Positions 24,635-32,493 of a stretch of 50,747 nt of DNA are shown in pieces. The stretch is from Vicinamibacteraceae bacterium (lineage in GTDB: Bacteria > Acidobacteriota > Thermoanaerobaculia > Multivoradales > Multivoraceae): contig JAAXHG010000002.1 in NCBI GenBank assembly GCA_012270995.1, forward strand, positions 1-50,747, in the 5' to 3' direction. The position numbers and the translations under genes were made by a program. The notes beneath the pieces were generated by a model. The model ran no database searches, was not told where the DNA came from, and worked only from the letters and a program-made list of their open reading frames with translations. Within the stretch, counting starts at the first letter, position 1. Every line of letters begins with the position of its first letter.

Positions 24635-24714
24635 CTTGTTTTTTCTCAGAATAATGGTTTTTTCTTAACCTTTTCCTTGGATTATCGGTTTCTCGTGGTC
24701 CTTTCTCAGATCAC
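24635..24714. other. A+T-rich spacer
   Basis: This 80-bp spacer between two minus-strand genes stands out by its T-rich runs on the plus strand (A-rich on the coding strand), in contrast to the GC-rich surroundings. It may be an unstructured leader that favours ribosome loading on the reductase gene or a remnant of foreign DNA. Confidence 0.35.
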
Positions 24715-26025
24715 TCAGTCGATAATCGCCTGGTAGGTCAGGTTCCGGAACTCCGTGCCGTAGGTCAGGCCGCCGTGGGGGAGAATCTGGATCATGAACA
24801 CGGCGACCATCTCCTCTTCGGGGTCGATCCAGAAGCGGGTGCCCGCGGCGCCGCCCCAACTGTATTCACCGGGGGAACCCAGTGCGCCGTTGATGCCCGG
24901 GTTCATGTCGACCCGAAAGGTGAGTCCGAACCCGTCGCCCGGCCCCAGCAACTGGCCGACGCGCGGCATATCGCCGATGTGGTCGGAAGACAACAGCTTG
25001 ACGGACTTCGGACCCAGCAACTGGCCGCCGTCGTAGCGGCCGCCGTCGAGCAGCATCTGGACCATCCGGTAGTAGTCCGTGGTCGTCGAAACGAGGCCGG
25101 CGCCGCCGTAGAAGATCTTGGGCTTGGTCAGGTAGGAGTCCTGAGGCGGCGCGCTGGAGCGCATCACCGTGCCGTCGCCCACCTCGCGGTCGGGGGTGTA
25201 GAGCACCGCCAGGCGGTCCTCCGTGCCCGGGCGGACGTAGAACGCGGTGTCCTTCATCCCCAGCGGCTTGAAGATCTCTTCCTCAAGGAAGACGTCGAAG
25301 GTCTGGCCGGAGATCACCTCGACCAGGCGGCCGAGCACGTCCATGCCGTAGCCGTAGCGCCACACCGTCCCGGGATGGTCGTGCAGCGGCGCCTGGCCCA
25401 GCTTGTCGACGAACTCCTCGAGGGTCTGGTCGCGGGCGCCGACTCCGAGTTCGGTGTAGTACATGCCGCCGCGCGCGTTGCGCGGACCACCGTAGCTGAT
25501 GCCGGCGCTATGGGTCAGCAGGTCCTGGACCGTCATGTCGCGGTTCGCGGGGACGAGTTCCATGCGCGGATCGCCGGTCGGGCCGACGCTCCATTCGGTG
25601 ACTTCCAGGTCGCCGAGCGCCGGAATCCAGCGCGAGGCGGGGGTGCGCAGCGGGAAGCCGTACTTCTCGTGGAGAATCATCACCGCGACGCCGGTGACCG
25701 CCTTGGACATCGAGTAGATGCGGAAGAGGGCGTCCTTCGGCATCGGCTCCTTGGACTCCAGGTCGCGGTAGCCGTAGGTGGTGAAGTACGCGATCTCACC
25801 GCGGCGGGCGATCAGGCCGGTGGCGCCGGCGACCTTGCCCGCCTCGACGTAGCCGTTCATCACCGCGTCGATGCGGGCGAGCCGCTCGGCCGAGAGGCCG
25901 ACTTGCTCCGGCTTCGAGACGGTGACCTCCGGGTCGGCGGCCGTGAGCGGTGTCGAGGCCGCCAGGACAAGGGCGAGCGGCAGCGCGGCGGCACGCGGCC
26001 AGGGTGGGAGCATCCCTCGGTTCAT
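24715..26025 (-). CDS. Secreted serine hydrolase (beta-lactamase/esterase family)
   Basis: A 436-residue exported hydrolase of the class C beta-lactamase/DD-peptidase fold. The ATG at 26025 has a strong Shine-Dalgarno (AGGAGGA) and begins a signal peptide ending near TPLTAAD. The catalytic SxxK is in RIYSMSKAVTG, the YxN-equivalent in WRYGYGMDVLG (Tyr with Met in place of Asn), and HSAGISYGG and YSWGGAAGTRFW match the esterase subgroup. Such proteins hydrolyse esters, D-amino-acid peptides or other acyl compounds; clinical beta-lactamase activity is not implied. It is divergent from the Nramp-family gene. Confidence 0.88.
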   Translation of the reverse strand: MNRGMLPPWPRAAALPLALVLAASTPLTAADPEVTVSKPEQVGLSAERLARIDAVMNGYVEAGKVAGATGLIARRGEIAYFTTYGYRDLESKEPMPKDALFRIYSMSKAVTGVAVMILHEKYGFPLRTPASRWIPALGDLEVTEWSVGPTGDPRMELVPANRDMTVQDLLTHSAGISYGGPRNARGGMYYTELGVGARDQTLEEFVDKLGQAPLHDHPGTVWRYGYGMDVLGRLVEVISGQTFDVFLEEEIFKPLGMKDTAFYVRPGTEDRLAVLYTPDREVGDGTVMRSSAPPQDSYLTKPKIFYGGAGLVSTTTDYYRMVQMLLDGGRYDGGQLLGPKSVKLLSSDHIGDMPRVGQLLGPGDGFGLTFRVDMNPGINGALGSPGEYSWGGAAGTRFWIDPEEEMVAVFMIQILPHGGLTYGTEFRNLTYQAIID

Positions 26026-26196
26026 CGTCGTCTCCTCCTGCGTTGATCTTGAGGTGGGGCGGATCGTAGCGTCAGGCGGGCGGCTGTGCGAGCCGGGGCC
26101 GCCGTTCCCGCTGTTACAGTGCACCCGACTCCGTCATCCCGTAGAACAGTGAGAGCTGGGTGGGCGGCTCAGCCCGTGCCGGCTGGAGGACGCCAC

Positions 26197-27612
26197 ATGC
26201 CGGTAGCCATCCCACCCCTGCGCGAGGAGAACCTGCCCGAGCGCAAGCTCTCCTTCTGGCAGCTCGCCGGGCCCGGCGCGATCATGATCGGTCTCGCGAT
26301 CGGCGCCGGCGAACTCGCCGTCTGGCCCTGGGTGACGGCCAAGTTCGGCGCGGTGATGATCTGGGCGGCGGCGCTCGGCGTCTTCCTCCAGCTCTGGATC
26401 AACATCGAGATCGGCCGCTGGGCGGTGGTCACGGGCGAGCACCCGTACACCTCCTACGCGCGGATGTCGATGGGAGTCATCTACGCCTTCCTGTCGCTCG
26501 GTTTCGTCGGGCTGTTTCTGCCGGGCTGGGCGCGGATGTCGGGTGCGGCGCTCAAGGCGCTCTTCTTCGGCCCGGACGGTCCCGGCCCGGAGTGGTTCTG
26601 GACCGCCGTCACCTTTGGCTTCATCGCGCTCATCCTGTTCGGGCCCAAGCAGATGTACAAGGCGGTCGAGCGGGCGATCGGGATCATGGTGCTGGTCATC
26701 ACGATCGGCCTGATCTACGTCGCCTTCTCGGTCGGCACCTGGGACGCGATCAAGGAGATGGGCAGGGGACTCGTCAACTTCGGCCACATCGAACTCGACG
26801 ACCAGTTCACTTTCGCCCGCTTCTTCGGCGCGGTCGTGTTCGCCGGCATCGGCGGCGCCGGCAACCTCTGGTACGCCTTCTACCTGCGGGACAAGAACAT
26901 CGGCATGGGGGGGCGCATCCCGGTGCTGGCGAATCCGCTGCGCGTGCACAAGACGGCCGAAGTCCAGACGGGCTACCGCTACATCGAGAGTCCCGAGAAC
27001 GCGAGCCGGTTCAGGCGCTGGATGCGCTACGTGATCCAGGACCAGGTCATCTTCTTCTGGCTCGGCAACACGTTCACGATGTTCCTGTTCATGTTCGGGG
27101 CGCTGACGGTTCTGCGCCCGGCGGGCATCGTTCCCGAGGAGGGCCAGATCGTCTGGGACATGTCGGTCATCCTGGAGACGAGCCTCGGGACGTTCGGCCG
27201 CTACGTCTTCCTGCTGATCGGCATGGCTGCGCTGTTCAGCTCCCAGCTCGGCGCCGTCGACGGCGGCGCCCGCACCTGGTCCTACCTGCTCGGTTCCATG
27301 TTCAAGTTCGGCCAGAAGCGGACCCAGAGCCAGTGGTACCTGACCTTCGCCATCATGTTCATGGTTGCCGGCACCGTCTCGACAGCCTTCTTCGAACTCT
27401 CGGGCGTCTCGGCGCTCGGCTTCATCTTCAACTCCGCCCTGCTCGGCGGCTTCGCGATGGCGATCTACGTACCGCTGACGCTGTACGTGAACCTGACGAA
27501 GCTGCCGAAGTCCGCCCGGCCGAAGCCGCTCAACGTCGTCATGATGCTGATCGCGTCGGCGGTCTACGTGTCGTTCACCCTGTTCACGATCTGGGGCCTG
27601 ATCTTCGGGTAA
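26197..27612 (+). CDS. Nramp-family transporter
   Basis: A 471-residue inner-membrane carrier with about 11 helices. The first helix reads AGPGAIMIGLAIGAGELAVW; canonical Nramp proteins have DPGN here and MPH in helix 6, and neither metal-binding motif is clearly kept. This protein belongs to the divergent Nramp-related branch often annotated only as a divalent metal transporter, and its substrate may not be a metal. It starts at the ATG at 26197 with GGAGG 8 nt upstream. A long stretch of in-frame upstream sequence (from 26086) has no ribosome site and was excluded. The stop is followed by a hairpin at 27729-27745. Confidence 0.8.
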   Translation: MPVAIPPLREENLPERKLSFWQLAGPGAIMIGLAIGAGELAVWPWVTAKFGAVMIWAAALGVFLQLWINIEIGRWAVVTGEHPYTSYARMSMGVIYAFLSLGFVGLFLPGWARMSGAALKALFFGPDGPGPEWFWTAVTFGFIALILFGPKQMYKAVERAIGIMVLVITIGLIYVAFSVGTWDAIKEMGRGLVNFGHIELDDQFTFARFFGAVVFAGIGGAGNLWYAFYLRDKNIGMGGRIPVLANPLRVHKTAEVQTGYRYIESPENASRFRRWMRYVIQDQVIFFWLGNTFTMFLFMFGALTVLRPAGIVPEEGQIVWDMSVILETSLGTFGRYVFLLIGMAALFSSQLGAVDGGARTWSYLLGSMFKFGQKRTQSQWYLTFAIMFMVAGTVSTAFFELSGVSALGFIFNSALLGGFAMAIYVPLTLYVNLTKLPKSARPKPLNVVMMLIASAVYVSFTLFTIWGLIFG

Positions 27613-27728
27613 TCCGGGCCTTGACCACCTCCAGAGTGAGTTCTCGGCCCACCTACGCGTTTGCCAGGCCTTCGAGAACGGCGCGCCGGAAAGAACGCTC
27701 GTCCTGCGAGGCCCCGTGTTCCCGGAGA

Positions 27729-27745
27729 CTCCGGCGGCGCCGGAG
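27729..27745. terminator. Hairpin between convergent genes
   Basis: CTCCGGC (27729-27735) and GCCGGAG (27739-27745) form a perfect 7-bp stem with a 3-nt loop. It lies between the Nramp-family stop and the antitoxin stop on the opposite strand. There is no T-tract, so it may act as a bidirectional, Rho-assisted or stability hairpin. Confidence 0.35.
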
Positions 27746-27768
27746 CGGCTCGGCCCGTTGCTTCCCGG

Positions 27769-28032
27769 TCATGCCGCGGACTCGGCTTGCCGGGCTTGGG
27801 CCAGATCGTAGGAGCCTTGCATTCGCACCCAGTGACCGGCGTCGCTCCAGCCGAGGCGCTCCAAGGCGAGCGCCAAGCGGGGCGAGATACCCGCCCTTCC
27901 GTTGATGACGCGCGACAAGGTGTTGCGGGCCACCCCCAATCGGGAAGCCGCGTCCGAGACGGTCCACCCTTCGGCTTCGATCGCATCCCGGAGAAGCTCA
28001 CCGGGGTGTGGCGGGTCGTACATGGCGGACAT
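27769..28032 (-). CDS. higA: HigA-family antitoxin
   Basis: An 87-residue DNA-binding antitoxin. The opening YDPPHPGELLRDAIEAEGWT and the helix-turn-helix SDAASRLGVARNTLSRVING, followed by GRAGISPRLALALERLG, are diagnostic of HigA/VapI-type XRE proteins. It neutralises the ribosome-dependent RNase encoded just upstream and represses the operon, most likely through the palindrome at 28329-28348. As in other hig loci the toxin gene comes first; the gap is 12 bp. The ATG at 28032 has AAGGAG 7 nt before it. An ATG at 28023 is possible. Confidence 0.9.
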   Translation of the reverse strand: MSAMYDPPHPGELLRDAIEAEGWTVSDAASRLGVARNTLSRVINGRAGISPRLALALERLGWSDAGHWVRMQGSYDLAQARQAESAA

Positions 28033-28044
28033 GGCGGGGCTCCT

Positions 28045-28317
28045 TCAGTGGTAGTCAATGAGGTCTACGTCGACAGCCTGGGAAGCGTCGAACCGGAAGA
28101 CGATGCGCCAGTTCCCGGATACGCGAACGCTCCAGAGGTGGCGTCGGTCGCCTTTCAGCCGATGCAGGCGCAGGCCAGGCAGGTCCATGTGATGTAGCTC
28201 CGTGGCGTCGTCCAAGGCGGCCAGAATTCGTCGGATGCGGGCTACCAGGTCGGGGTTGATTCGTCGCGGATCTCTTCGCTCGTAGAGCCGTTGTAGGCCG
28301 CGATGAGCGAACTTCAT
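28045..28317 (-). CDS. higB: HigB-family toxin (RelE fold)
   Basis: A 90-residue small basic RNase toxin. MKFAHRGLQRLYERRDPRRI, LHRLKGDRRHLWSVRVSGNW and RIVFRFDASQAVDVDLIDYH match HigB proteins, which cut mRNA on the ribosome. The start at 28317 lies 6 nt after a TACAGT -10 box, so the transcript would begin at or next to the ATG and carry no leader. It is followed by higA on the same transcript. The frame is open further upstream to 28440, but that part covers the promoter and has no family similarity. Confidence 0.9.
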   Translation of the reverse strand: MKFAHRGLQRLYERRDPRRINPDLVARIRRILAALDDATELHHMDLPGLRLHRLKGDRRHLWSVRVSGNWRIVFRFDASQAVDVDLIDYH

Positions 28318-28352
28318 CGACCGACTGTAACGTGCAACGTTGCACGTTGCAA
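28318..28352 (-). promoter_or_regulatory. hig promoter with a 20-bp perfect palindrome
   Basis: On the minus strand TTGCAA (28352-28347), a 17-bp spacer and TACAGT (28329-28324) form a standard promoter 6 bp before the higB ATG. The palindrome AACGTGCAACGTTGCACGTT (28329-28348) fills the spacer exactly, the ideal site for autorepression by HigA or HigBA. Confidence 0.75.
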
Positions 28353-28518
28353 GCCCGTAGGGTTGCGGCATTCTCCGTCTGGGCTCTGCCGTAACGCTCC
28401 CAAGGCCCGTGGGCCCGGCGCGGTGAACTATCGAGGCCACGGGCGCCCCGCGCGCGGCCCCGATTGGCGGGCACGGCGCGGGCGGCCGGGCAGCCCGCCT
28501 TACCGCCGATCCGATCTC

Positions 28519-29514
28519 TCAGCCGCTGAACCGGAGCAGGGCGGCGCCCCAGTGGAAGCCGGCGCCGAAGGAGGTCAGCAGCACCAGGTCTCCCGGCGAG
28601 ATGCGGCCCTTGGCGTGCGCTTCCCACAGCGCCAGGGGAACCGATGCCGAGCCGGTGTTGCCGTATTCCTGGAGGTTCGTGTAGACCTTCTCCATCGGCA
28701 CGGACAGGTTCTTCGCGACCGCCTGGACGATGCGCAGGTTCGCCTGGTGGGGCACGATCATTGCCACGTCTTCGAGCTTGGCGCCCACCGCCTCCAGCAC
28801 GTCGAGGCCGACTTCCGACATGCGATGGACGGCGTGGCGAAACACCGCCCTGCCCTCCATGATCAGCTTCAGATGCTCTTCCTTCTGCGCGTACTCGAGG
28901 CTGAACGGCTTGCGGGTGCCGCCGATCTCCAGGGTCAGAATGCTCCACTGGCTGCCGTCGGTGCCGGTCCTGGCGCCGAGGATCTCGGCTTTCTGCGGTC
29001 CGCGCTCGACGATCACGCCAGCCGCGGCGTCGCCGAACAGCACGCACGTCTCGCGGATCTTCCAACTCACCAGACGCGTAATCAGCTCGACCCCGATGAC
29101 GAGCACGCGGCGAGTGCCGGTCAGCACCCGCGAACGGGCGACGTCCATCGCCTGCACGAAGCCGGCGCAACCGCTGCCGCCGAGGTCGTAGGAGGGCACT
29201 TCGCGGGCGCCGAGCTTGCGCTGGACGAAGGAGGCCGTATCCGGAGTGTAGACCTCCGGCGTGTCCGTGGCGACGATGATCTCGTCGATCTCTTCGGGGC
29301 CGATACCGCGGCTCTCAAGCGCCGATCTGGCGGCGGCCGTTGCCAGGTCGGCGGTGGACTCGTCCTCGGCTGCGACGCGCCGCCGGTGGATGCCGGTCCG
29401 TTCCACGATCCACTCGTCGGAAGTGTCTACGTACCGGGTCCAGTCCTCGTTCGTCATCACTCGCTCGGGGACGTAGCCGCCGAAGCCGCTGATACCTACG
29501 GCCGTGTTCGTCAA
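28519..29514 (-). CDS. 3-oxoacyl-ACP synthase III family protein (FabH-like)
   Basis: A thiolase-fold condensing enzyme of about 331 residues. The active-site Cys is C116 in LGGSGCAGFVQAMDVA, with the His in IVPHQANLRI and the Asn in EYGNTGSAS. The N-terminal TSDEWIVERTGIHRRR is typical of KAS III. FabH starts fatty-acid synthesis by joining acetyl-CoA to malonyl-ACP; related proteins make other ketoacyl products, and an isolated copy outside a fab operon may serve such a role. I prefer the TTG at 29514, after GAGGAAGG, over an ATG at 29559 that adds an atypical Pro-rich start. It lies 88 bp downstream of the CoA transferase gene on the same strand. Confidence 0.9.
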   Translation of the reverse strand: MTNTAVGISGFGGYVPERVMTNEDWTRYVDTSDEWIVERTGIHRRRVAAEDESTADLATAAARSALESRGIGPEEIDEIIVATDTPEVYTPDTASFVQRKLGAREVPSYDLGGSGCAGFVQAMDVARSRVLTGTRRVLVIGVELITRLVSWKIRETCVLFGDAAAGVIVERGPQKAEILGARTGTDGSQWSILTLEIGGTRKPFSLEYAQKEEHLKLIMEGRAVFRHAVHRMSEVGLDVLEAVGAKLEDVAMIVPHQANLRIVQAVAKNLSVPMEKVYTNLQEYGNTGSASVPLALWEAHAKGRISPGDLVLLTSFGAGFHWGAALLRFSG

Positions 29515-29601
29515 AGGGGCCTTCCTCTCATTGCCGGATGTGGCAGGGGGTGGGCGCACGGTACCACCGTCTGCGCGGGTTGTCGTTGGCGCCGCCGCCG
29601 T

Positions 29602-30780
29602 TCAGTCGTCGTCGCCCAGCAGTTCCGCGATCACCTCGTCCGTGTCGGCGCCGCAAACGGGCGGGGACCGGCGGTAGGTCACCGGCGTCTCCGACATCCT
29701 GATCGGATTGGCGACCAACCGGACGTTGCCGCCGCCGGTCAGAGGATGCGGCATGTCGATGGTCATACCGCGGGCCTCGGCCTGATCCGATGCCAGTGCC
29801 TGTTCCAGGTTGTGGATCGGGCCGCCGGGGACGCCGCGAGCTTCCATGCCGGCCAGCACTTCGGCGCTGCTCAACTCTCGCACGAGAGCCGACAGTCGGG
29901 CCACGAGTTCCTCCCGGTGGGCGAGCCGGCCGGCGTTCGTCCGGTAGCGCTCGTCCGCCGCCAGCTCGGGCGCGCCGAGCAGATCGCAGAAGCGCTCGTA
30001 CTGGGCGTCGTTGCCGACGGCGACGATCACGTGGCCGTCGGCAGTCTCGAAGACGCCGTAGGGCACGATGTTCGGGTGCTCGTTGCCGCGCCGCTCCGGC
30101 GCCTCGCCGGAAACGAGGTAGTTCGATCCCTCGTTGACCAGCCAGGCCATTTGGGCGTCGACCAGGGCGACGTCGATGTGCTGGCCCCGGCCGGTCCGGT
30201 CGCGGTGCCGCAGCGCCGCCAGGATCGCGGTCGCCGCGTACATTCCGCACATGATGTCGGCGATGCCGACGCCGACCTTCATCGGTTCACCGTCCGGCGC
30301 GCCGGTGAGGCTCATGATGCCGCCGTAACCCTGCGCCAGCAGGTCGTAGCCGGCGCGGTGCGCGTTCGGTCCGGTCTGGCCGAAGCCGGTGATCGAGCAG
30401 TAGACGAGACCGGGCAGCTCGTCCTTCAGGTCTTCGTAGCCGAGGCCGTAGCGATGGAGGGCGCCGACCTTGAAGTTCTCGATCAGGACATCGGAGCGGG
30501 CGGCTAGCTGTCGCACGAGATCCGAGCCTTCGGCGGTGGCGAGATCGATCGCGACCGAGCGCTTGTTCCGGTTGGCGCACAGGTAGTACGCGCTCTCGCT
30601 CGTGTCCTCGCCGTTCGCGTCCTTCACGAAGGGTGGACCCCAGCCCCGCGTGTCGTCGCCCCGGCCGGGACGCTCGACCTTGATCACGTCCGCGCCGAGG
30701 TCGCCGAGCAGTTGGGTACAGGTGGGCCCGGCGAGGATGCGGGTCAGGTCGAGGATCCGGAGTCCGTCGAGGGTGGGCAT
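29602..30780 (-). CDS. CaiB/BaiF family CoA transferase
   Basis: A 392-residue class III CoA transferase. It begins MPTLDGLRILDLTRILAGPT, followed by LGDLGADVIKVERPGRGDDT and NRNKRSVAIDLATAEG, then the segment with the catalytic Asp (VALVDAQMAW). These enzymes move CoA between carboxylic acids through covalent intermediates; carnitine, formyl and succinyl donors are typical. The acid used here is unknown. The ATG at 30780 faces the BVMO gene across 66 bp. An upstream extension of the same frame is a shadow of the opposite-strand gene. The C-terminal AELLGDDD is normal for the family. Confidence 0.92.
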   Translation of the reverse strand: MPTLDGLRILDLTRILAGPTCTQLLGDLGADVIKVERPGRGDDTRGWGPPFVKDANGEDTSESAYYLCANRNKRSVAIDLATAEGSDLVRQLAARSDVLIENFKVGALHRYGLGYEDLKDELPGLVYCSITGFGQTGPNAHRAGYDLLAQGYGGIMSLTGAPDGEPMKVGVGIADIMCGMYAATAILAALRHRDRTGRGQHIDVALVDAQMAWLVNEGSNYLVSGEAPERRGNEHPNIVPYGVFETADGHVIVAVGNDAQYERFCDLLGAPELAADERYRTNAGRLAHREELVARLSALVRELSSAEVLAGMEARGVPGGPIHNLEQALASDQAEARGMTIDMPHPLTGGGNVRLVANPIRMSETPVTYRRSPPVCGADTDEVIAELLGDDD

Positions 30781-30846
30781 GGCGGCGGCGCGTCCCCCGG
30801 TCGGCGCCGGACGCGGACGGCAGCCGTAGCATACGATCCTCTCTCT

Positions 30847-32493
30847 ATGCGGAAGTTCGATGTGGTCGTCGTCGGAGCCGGGTTTGCGGGTCTCTACATG
30901 GTCTACCGTCTTCGCGGCCTGGGGTTCACGGTGCGCGCGTTCGAGGCCGGCGACGGGGTGGGCGGCACCTGGTACTGGAACCGGTATCCGGGCGCCCGCT
31001 GCGACGTGGAGAGCCTGGAGTACTCGTACCAATTCTCGGAGGAGCTGCAGCAGGAGTGGTCCTGGAGCGAGCGCTACTCCGGTCAGCCGGAGATCCTGCG
31101 GTACGCGAACCATGTAGCCGACCGCTTCGACCTGCGGCGAGATATCGAGTTCAACCGTTGCGTGGTGTCGGCTCACTTCGACCAGCAGGCTTCGGGCTGG
31201 CGGATCGCGGTCGCGCACGTGAGCGAGTCGGCCGCAGCACCCCTCGACGGCGACGGCACCGGCAACGGCAGAGGCGGCGAGTCCGTCTTGGCCGGCTTCG
31301 TCGTGATGGCCACCGGTTGCCTGTCGGCCGCGAATCTGCCCGGTTTCGAGGGCATCGAGGACTTCGAGGGCGCCAAGTACCACACCGGCGCCTGGCCCCA
31401 CGAAGACGTCGATTTCACTGGCCTCAGGGTCGGCGTCGTCGGTACCGGATCATCGGCGATCCAGGCGATTCCGGTCATCGCCGAAGAGGCGGCCCGCCTC
31501 ACCGTTTTCCAGCGCACGCCGAACTACTCGATTCCGGCCCACAACGGCCCGATGGACCGGGACCGCGAGGCGGAGGTCAAGGCGGAGTACCCTGCGTTCC
31601 GGGAGCGCAACAAGCAGATGTCGGCCGGGCTCGGCGCCGATATGAACCCGATGCTCGACGCGTTCGCGGAGGTATCCCCGGAAGAACGCCAGCGGCGCTT
31701 CGAGGGGCGCTGGGAGTACGGTGGCTTCTCCTTCATGGCCTCCTTCGCCGACATGCTGGCGAGCCAGGAGGCGAACGATGCCGCCGCCGAGTTCGTGCGC
31801 GAGAAGATCCGCGGCATCGTCGACGATCCCGAAGTCGCCGACCTGCTCAGCCCGGACAACGTGATCGGCTGCAAGCGGATCTGCCTCGACAGTGGCTACT
31901 TCGAGACCTTTAACCGGTCCAACGTGACGCTGGTCGACGTCAGCTCCGCGCCGATCGAGAAGATCACGAAGTCCGGCCTCCGCACCGGCGGCCGGGATCA
32001 CGAACTGGACGCGATCGTCTTCGCCACCGGCTTCGACGCGATGACCGGGGCCCTGGCGCGGATCGACATCCGCGGGCGTGGCGGCCGGACGCTGCGTTCC
32101 AAGTGGGAGGACGGACCGCGCGCCTATCTCGGCCTTGGCGTCGCCGGTTTCCCCAATCTGTTCGTGATCACCGGCCCCGGGAGTCCTTCCGTGCTCTCCA
32201 ACATGCTGCCGTCCATCGAGCAGCACGTGGACTGGATCGCCGACTGCATGGCCTGGATGCGGGATCGCGGGCACGCCGCGATCGAAGCGACGCCCGAGGC
32301 CGAGGACGAGTGGGTCGCTCACGTCGGCGAGGTTGCCGGTGCGACCCTCTATCCGACCTGCAACTCGTGGTACCTGGGCGCCAACGTGCCCGGGAAACCT
32401 CGAGTGTTCATGCCCTACCTCGGCTTTCCTCCCTACGTGGAGAAGTGCGACGCGGTAGCGGCCAACGACTATGAGGGGTTCGAACTGTCATGA
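30847..32493 (+). CDS. Baeyer-Villiger flavin monooxygenase
   Basis: A 548-residue NADPH-dependent FAD monooxygenase. The first dinucleotide motif is VVVVGAGFAGLYMVYRL, then GGTWYWNRYPGARCDVES; the Baeyer-Villiger fingerprint FxGxxxHTxxW is met by FEGAKYHTGAWP, and the second Rossmann motif is VGVVGTGSSAIQ. It inserts oxygen next to a ketone to make an ester or lactone, as cyclohexanone monooxygenase does; natural substrates are often steroids or other cyclic ketones. Its stop overlaps the VWA gene start (ATGA, 32490-32493). A TAGCAT/TACGAT region just before the ATG is a possible promoter. Confidence 0.92.
   Translation: MRKFDVVVVGAGFAGLYMVYRLRGLGFTVRAFEAGDGVGGTWYWNRYPGARCDVESLEYSYQFSEELQQEWSWSERYSGQPEILRYANHVADRFDLRRDIEFNRCVVSAHFDQQASGWRIAVAHVSESAAAPLDGDGTGNGRGGESVLAGFVVMATGCLSAANLPGFEGIEDFEGAKYHTGAWPHEDVDFTGLRVGVVGTGSSAIQAIPVIAEEAARLTVFQRTPNYSIPAHNGPMDRDREAEVKAEYPAFRERNKQMSAGLGADMNPMLDAFAEVSPEERQRRFEGRWEYGGFSFMASFADMLASQEANDAAAEFVREKIRGIVDDPEVADLLSPDNVIGCKRICLDSGYFETFNRSNVTLVDVSSAPIEKITKSGLRTGGRDHELDAIVFATGFDAMTGALARIDIRGRGGRTLRSKWEDGPRAYLGLGVAGFPNLFVITGPGSPSVLSNMLPSIEQHVDWIADCMAWMRDRGHAAIEATPEAEDEWVAHVGEVAGATLYPTCNSWYLGANVPGKPRVFMPYLGFPPYVEKCDAVAANDYEGFELS

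Noticed and set aside
26086..26196. In-frame N-terminal extension of the Nramp-family protein
   Set aside because: No ribosome site or family similarity; a strong Shine-Dalgarno precedes the ATG at 26197.
29515..29559. ATG at 29559 as the start of the KAS III protein
   Set aside because: It adds a Pro-rich segment absent from the family; the TTG at 29514 has a better ribosome site.
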